From: Micromonospora endolithica
Lineage (GTDB): Bacteria > Actinomycetota > Actinomycetes > Mycobacteriales > Micromonosporaceae
Direction: 5' to 3'
DNA: 64,000 nucleotides
Assembly: GCF_003626595.1 (NCBI RefSeq)
Contig: NZ_RBAK01000011.1
Location: 140,982-204,981 of the forward strand
The notes beneath the pieces are model-generated. The model was given only the letters and a program-made list of their open reading frames with translations. It was not told the origin of the DNA and did no database searches. Each line of letters opens with the position of its first letter. Within the stretch, counting starts at the first letter, position 1. Made by a program: the position numbers and the translations under genes. Shown here in pieces: positions 60,111-64,000 of the stretch.

Positions 60111-60783
60111 GCACCGGCGGCGGCTCGCCGAGCAGCGCCGCGAGCACCTCAAGGTCCACGGCGGTCAGGCTCTCCAACTGGCGTACGCCGTCGATGGGGC
60201 TCAGCGGCGCCTCGGCGGGCACGGCGAGGACCGCGGCACCGGCGGCGAGCGCGCTGGCCACCCCGGTCGGCGAGTCCTCGATCGCCACGCACCGGCCGAT
60301 CGGTACGCCGAGCAGCCGGGCGGCGGTCAGGTAGGGCGCGGGGTGCGGCTTCGCCGCGTCGACCTCGTCGCCGCACACCACCACGTCGAAGTTGTCCCGG
60401 CCCAGCGTCTCCATCGCCACCTCGACCAGGGCCCGGCCGCTGGAGGTGACCAGCGCGGTGGGAATGCCCGCCGCGCGTACGGCCCGCAGCAGCGGCGACG
60501 CGCCGGGCCGCCAGCGCAGCCCGGTGCGGAACAGCTCCAGGATCCGCGCGTCGATCCACGCGGCACTGGCCTCGGGGTCCCGCTCGGGCTGGCCGAGGTC
60601 GTCGTGCAGGATCCGCATCGACACCGCCATACTGGTGCCGGTTATCGCCCGGCGGGCCTCGTCGGAGAGGCGCCCGCCGTACGCCTCGGCCAGCTCGCGC
60701 AGGGCGACGTCCCACAGCTTCTCGCTGTCGACCAGGGTGCCGTCCATGTCGAAGAGCACGGCGGCGGGATGGGGGCTGCTCAG
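60106..60783 (-). CDS. HAD-superfamily phosphatase (beta-PGM-like)
   Basis: A 225-residue phosphatase: motif I VLFDMDGTLVDSEKLW (nucleophile and acid Asp), cap helix region with RRAITGTSMAVSMRIL, motif II VTSSG, motif III AKPHPAPYL (Lys) and motif IV AIEDSPTGVASALAAG (acid). It is a phosphoglucomutase/2-phosphatase-like HAD. The start is uncertain: a GAGGAGG site is placed 5 bases before a CTG at 60783; the only ATG/GTG further up (GTG at 60867) lacks a ribosome site and adds ~28 non-family residues. Confidence 0.85.
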   Translation of the reverse strand: MSSPHPAAVLFDMDGTLVDSEKLWDVALRELAEAYGGRLSDEARRAITGTSMAVSMRILHDDLGQPERDPEASAAWIDARILELFRTGLRWRPGASPLLRAVRAAGIPTALVTSSGRALVEVAMETLGRDNFDVVVCGDEVDAAKPHPAPYLTAARLLGVPIGRCVAIEDSPTGVASALAAGAAVLAVPAEAPLSPIDGVRQLESLTAVDLEVLAALLGEPPPVR

Positions 60784-60912
60784 CGGATCCTCCTCGGGTG
60801 GGCGTACCCGTTGATCCTCCCAGCCGGCGCCGGGCCACCGGCAGCGGTGCCCGCCGGGGTGAGCCACGCCGCCCGCCGCGCCGGGGCGAGACGCGTCGAG
60901 GAGGCGCGTCGG

Positions 60913-61659
60913 TCAGCTGAGGTCGCAGGCGCCCAGGGACTGTTCGTAGCCCCGGAAGAACGACTCGGTGCGCTGCTCGGCGGTGCCGTGCGAGCCCTCG
61001 GCGAACCACGGCTGGTCCGGGTCGTCGCCGACGGCCAGCAGCCCCTCGCGGAACTCCTCCAGGTCCCCGTCGGCCAGGGTCAGGACCTCCCCGCGGACCG
61101 AGTCGCCGAGGAACGCGCCGGCCATGCAGTCGGCCTGGAGTTCCTGCTGGATGGTGAACTGGTATCGGATGCCGAGGCGGGTCTGCACGCCGTGGGCGTA
61201 CTCGTGGCCGAGCAGGTAGTAGACGAAGGCGTCGCCGATCTGCCGGAACGCGCCCACCGACCAGCGGATGTCGTAGGCGATGAAGTCGCCGGCCGAGCAG
61301 TAGACGGCGTTGTTGCGGGGAATCTCCTGCCCGCCGCAGCTGATCTCGCCGTCCTGCTGGTAGGGAAGGATCCGCCGGACCGGCTGGAACCGCTGGCCGG
61401 AGGCCCGGAACTGTTCGGCCCAGTACCGCTCGGCGATGCGCTGGGCGGTGACCACGTCCTCGCGGAACTCCTCGACGCTGGTGGTGCCGTCGGCACGAGT
61501 GGTGCTCGGGTCGGGGTCGGCGGACTGCCGGGGCTCGTCGGGCGCCGGTTGGCCGGACGGCCCGCTGACTCCCCCGACGGCGCAGCCGACCGCCGCCACC
61601 AGCGCCACGACCAGGCCCGCCAGGGACCGGCCCGAACCTCGTCCCATCCGCGTCGTCAC
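60913..61659 (-). CDS. Neutral zinc metallopeptidase (YpfJ-like) lipoprotein
   Basis: A 248-residue secreted protein. It has an N-terminal signal with lipobox VAAVGC (Cys26 lipidated), then a Pro/Ser/Asp-rich linker and the peptidase domain with HEYAH in YLLGHEYAHGVQTRLG, followed by QELQADCMAGAFLGDS (third ligand) and several conserved Cys (SCGGQ, YCSAGDF). The family is described as putative neutral zinc metallopeptidase; substrates unknown. GTG at 61659. It is near the HAD gene on the same strand, 130 bases away. Confidence 0.85.
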   Translation of the reverse strand: MTTRMGRGSGRSLAGLVVALVAAVGCAVGGVSGPSGQPAPDEPRQSADPDPSTTRADGTTSVEEFREDVVTAQRIAERYWAEQFRASGQRFQPVRRILPYQQDGEISCGGQEIPRNNAVYCSAGDFIAYDIRWSVGAFRQIGDAFVYYLLGHEYAHGVQTRLGIRYQFTIQQELQADCMAGAFLGDSVRGEVLTLADGDLEEFREGLLAVGDDPDQPWFAEGSHGTAEQRTESFFRGYEQSLGACDLS

Positions 61660-61911
61660 TGCGCCTCCCCGGCGTCGGTCTGGTCGTCGTGCAGTACCCC
61701 GGCGGCTGGATCGTCATGCCGGTCGGCAGTATCTACGCCCCGCGTCCGTCGGCGGTTCAGCGGCCGGGCGGCCGCTCGCCCTCCACGTTCGCACCGGAGG
61801 CGGCGCTATTCTCACGGCTACCGGGCCTGCCCGGGGAGCGTGTCCGGGATCCGCGAACGGCTTCGACGTCCCTGGTGGCGACGCACCGCGCGCGCCACGG
61901 AGGGAGAAGCC

Positions 61912-62313
61912 GTGAAATACATGATCATGTTGTACGGGTCGCAGCGGGACTACGACGCGATGGCCGGCCGCCCCGGTGACCAGCCCGCCATGTCGCCGGA
62001 AGCGGTGGCCGCGATGCACGAGCACATGGGGGCGTTCCACCAGAGGCTGGTCGAGTCCGGTGAGCTGGTCGACGCGCAGGGACTGACCGCCCCGGTGCAC
62101 GCCCGCCGCATCCAGGTCACCGGTGGCGTGCCGGTGGTCACCGACGGGCCGTACCCGGAGACGCAGGAGGTCCTGGCCGGCTACACGGTGGTCGAGGTGG
62201 ACAGTCTGGACCGGGCGGTGGAGATCGCCGCCGGCCTGGTCAACCCGGACGCGCCGGGCGAGTACGTCGACGTCCGGCCGATCGCCGAGGGCATCGAGGG
62301 TCTCGACGGCTGA
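61912..62313 (+). CDS. YCII/DGPF-domain protein
   Basis: A 133-residue protein of the YCII-related (DGPF) family: MKYMIMLYGSQRDYDA at the N-terminus, a central His-containing helix (MSPEAVAAMHEHMGAFHQRL), and VVTDGPYPETQEVLAGY, the conserved DGPF-like motif. Such proteins accompany ECF42 sigma factors, whose gene is next, 2 bases on. Their role is not established. GTG at 61912 has GAGGGAGAAGCC upstream. Confidence 0.9.
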   Translation: MKYMIMLYGSQRDYDAMAGRPGDQPAMSPEAVAAMHEHMGAFHQRLVESGELVDAQGLTAPVHARRIQVTGGVPVVTDGPYPETQEVLAGYTVVEVDSLDRAVEIAAGLVNPDAPGEYVDVRPIAEGIEGLDG

Positions 62314-62315
62314 CG

Positions 62316-63569
62316 GTGCCGCCAATGCCCGATCGAGCCGTCGAGGACCTGCTGCGCGAGCTGGCGCCGCGGGTCCTCGGCGCGCTCACCCGCCGCTACG
62401 GACACTTCGACACCGCCGAGGACGCCACCCAGGAGGCGCTCATCACCGCCGCCGCGGCGTGGTCCCGCGACGGCGTACCCGACAATCCGCGTGGGTGGCT
62501 GATCACGGTGGCCTCCCGGCGGCTGACCGACCTGCTGCGCCGCGAGCAGGCCCGGCGGCGGCGGGAGGACGTGGTGGCCTCGTGGGTCCTGCCGCCGGAC
62601 CGCCTGGCCGCCCCGGCGGACCGGACCGCCGACGGCGGTGACGACACCCTGGTCCTGCTGTTCCTCTGCTGCCATCCGGCGTTGTCGCCGGCGACGCAGA
62701 TCGCGCTGACGCTGCGCGCCGTCGGCGGGCTGAGCACCGCCGAGGTGGCCCGCGCGTTCCTGGTCCCGGAGGCGACCATGACGCGCCGGATCACCCGCGG
62801 CAAGCAACGCATCCGCGACAGTGGCGTGCCGTTCCGGATGCCCGCCGGGCGCGAGCGCGACCAGCGGCTCGCGGCCGTCCTGCACGTGCTCTACCTGATC
62901 TTCAACGAGGGGTACGCCAGCACGACCGGTCCGGCCCTGCTCCGCACCGACCTGACCGCCGAGGCGATCCGGCTCACCCGGCTGCTGCACCGGCTGCTGC
63001 CCGACGACCCGGAGGTCGGCGGGCTGCTGGCCCTGATGCTGCTCACCGACGCGCGGGCGCCGGCGCGGACCGGCCCGCACGGCGAGCTGGTGCCGATGGC
63101 CGAGCAGGACCGCCGCCGCTGGAATCACGGGCAGATCGCCGAGGGCGTCGCGCTGGTCACCGCCGCGCTGGGCCACGGCCGGCCCGGCCCCTACCAGGTA
63201 CAGGCCGCGATCGCCGCCGTGCACGACGAGGCGTCGGACGCCGCCGACACCGACTGGGCGCAGATCACCGCGCTGTACGAGGTGCTGATGGGCGTCTCGG
63301 ACAGCCCGGTGGTGGCGCTCAACCACGCCGTCGCGGTGGCGATGAGCCGGGGCGTCGCCGAAGGGCTGGCCCTGGTCGAGGCGCTGGCCGACGGCGGTCC
63401 GCTGGCCTCCGACGCCCGCCTCCCGGCGGTCCGGGCGCACCTGCGGGAACTGCTCGGCGACCGGGCGGGTGCGCGGGCGGCGTACCGGGAGGCGGCGGAC
63501 CTGTCGACGAACCTGACCCGCCAGCGCTACCTGCACGACCGCGCGGCCCGCCTCGACGACAGGCCGTGA
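62316..63569 (+). CDS. ECF42-type RNA polymerase sigma factor with TPR-like C-terminus
   Basis: A 417-residue sigma factor: sigma-2 region (YGHFDTAEDATQEALITAAAAWSRDGVPDNPRGWLITVASRRLTDLLRRE), sigma-4 HTH (LSTAEVARAFLVPEATMTRRITRGKQRIR), then a ~230-residue all-helical C-terminal domain (LTAEAIRLTRLLHRLLPDDPEVGGLLALMLLTDAR ...) with TPR-like repeats. No anti-sigma gene is nearby, typical of ECF42, in which the C-terminal domain controls activity. The YCII gene before it is the usual target partner. GTG at 62316 or ATG at 62325. Confidence 0.92.
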   Translation: MPPMPDRAVEDLLRELAPRVLGALTRRYGHFDTAEDATQEALITAAAAWSRDGVPDNPRGWLITVASRRLTDLLRREQARRRREDVVASWVLPPDRLAAPADRTADGGDDTLVLLFLCCHPALSPATQIALTLRAVGGLSTAEVARAFLVPEATMTRRITRGKQRIRDSGVPFRMPAGRERDQRLAAVLHVLYLIFNEGYASTTGPALLRTDLTAEAIRLTRLLHRLLPDDPEVGGLLALMLLTDARAPARTGPHGELVPMAEQDRRRWNHGQIAEGVALVTAALGHGRPGPYQVQAAIAAVHDEASDAADTDWAQITALYEVLMGVSDSPVVALNHAVAVAMSRGVAEGLALVEALADGGPLASDARLPAVRAHLRELLGDRAGARAAYREAADLSTNLTRQRYLHDRAARLDDRP

Positions 63570-63907
63570 CCGGGGCGCGCGTGCCGGGTCCGGTGATGGG
63601 GGCGGGGTCGCCCGCCCGTCGACGACCCGCTGCCGAGCTGACGCGCCTTCGGCGGCGGTCCCGGCCCGGCGGAACTCCCGGCACGGCCGGGTGCGCTCCC
63701 GGCCGGCCCGGTTCGCTCCCGACGCGGCCCGGTTCCGCTTCCGGTCCGGCCCATGGCCCTCGGCGAGCGACCGCGATCTGGCCGCGAGCAGCACGCCGCC
63801 TGCGCCACCTCCGCCGGCCTTGGCGTGCGGCAAGCAACAGACGAACGAGCCGTATGTCACTGAGAAATATTTATGGGTCTTCTGCTTGATTCGTGGGTCG
63901 GTGGTGA
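63570..63907. other. Gene-free right-edge spacer with A+T-rich patch
   Basis: No coding sequence is seen after the sigma factor. Bases ~63835-63900 are markedly richer in A+T (GAGAAATATTTATGGG) than anything around, compatible with the end region of an insertion sequence whose transposase lies to the right. Confidence 0.45.
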
Positions 63908-64000
63908 TCATCTTCCGGGGAGTTGGGGTCGGTGGCCGCCGAGGCTGAGCATGGCCAGGGCGATGAGGGCGTCTGCTGAGTGGAATCCGAAGGCCATCCG
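63908..64000 (-). mobile_element. C-terminal end of probable transposase, runs off right edge
   Basis: On the minus strand the last 30 codons before a stop at 63908 read RMAFGFHSADALIALAMLSL followed by GGHRPQLPGR. The RxAFGF and ALIALAMLxLGGHRPxLPGR pattern is, by my recollection, seen at the C-terminus of some actinobacterial DDE transposases. Only this fragment is present, so family and completeness cannot be judged. Confidence 0.5.

Overview
The window is high-GC actinobacterial DNA with dense, mostly overlapping genes. It carries a complete Pup-proteasome locus (pup, dop, arc, prcA, prcB, pafA, pafB, pafC, next to tatA/tatC and helY), a SapB-type lanthipeptide operon and a DesR/NarL-regulated ABC exporter. 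Gene content and order suggest a Micromonospora-like genus (Micromonosporaceae). This is inference from content, not from a marker search. No rRNA, tRNA or CRISPR was seen.

Layout. 0-3.3 kb: lysine 2,3-aminomutase (kamA) divergent from 3,5-diaminohexanoate dehydrogenase (kdd) and a cut-off amidohydrolase. 3.3-4.4 kb: a MerR/unknown/YnfA metal-type operon with a MerR-style operator. 4.5-8 kb: housekeeping genes (CsbD, histidine phosphatase, Lrp, DUF433, acyl-CoA dehydrogenase). 8.2-18.1 kb: the most unusual region. It holds a VMAP protein with an N-terminal effector-associated-type domain, a MoxR-type AAA+ ATPase, a 1342-residue vWA/STAND/TPR protein resembling FxsT, a HExxH peptide-hydroxylase homologue, an easily missed 59-codon FxsA-like precursor peptide, and an alpha/beta hydrolase whose C-terminus resembles the same effector-associated domain. 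I read this as an NTP-dependent conflict or signalling system with a tethered hydrolase effector and a hydroxylated-peptide component.

18-26.3 kb: M24 peptidase, 5' nuclease, MHYT sensor, HelY helicase, HAD phosphatase and lipid kinase. 26.5-34.2 kb: a ramC-ramS-ramA-ramB operon (class III lanthipeptide almost identical in core to SapB) followed by two convergent RamR-like regulators; it sits between the lipid kinase and tatC. 34.7-38.5 kb: pafB-pafC-small protein-tatA-tatC. 38.7-41.6 kb: PadR/membrane pair, DUF3866-like protein, small membrane protein. 41.6-50.3 kb: the Pup-proteasome system, with a sugar-nucleotide dehydratase between pafA and prcA and a recombination-endonuclease-VII-type gene between pup and prcB. 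50.4-54.6 kb: ferredoxin, unknown protein, TrmI, M50 protease, RecB-like nuclease. 54.6-55.7 kb: a gene-free, repeat-rich kilobase with a 34-bp-arm palindrome. 55.7-60 kb: NarL-type regulator and MacB-like exporter. 60-63.6 kb: HAD phosphatase, zinc lipoprotein, and a YCII/ECF42 sigma pair. The right edge enters a probable transposase.

A recurring promoter feature ties the window together. At least fifteen start codons are preceded, 6-7 bases upstream, by a TAnnnT box, the arrangement of leaderless actinobacterial transcripts. I used it to choose starts for many genes. Pupylation parts work together: Dop deamidates Pup's C-terminal Gln, PafA ligates Pup to lysines, Arc/Mpa unfolds pupylated substrates into PrcAB, and PafB/PafC are DNA-damage regulators.
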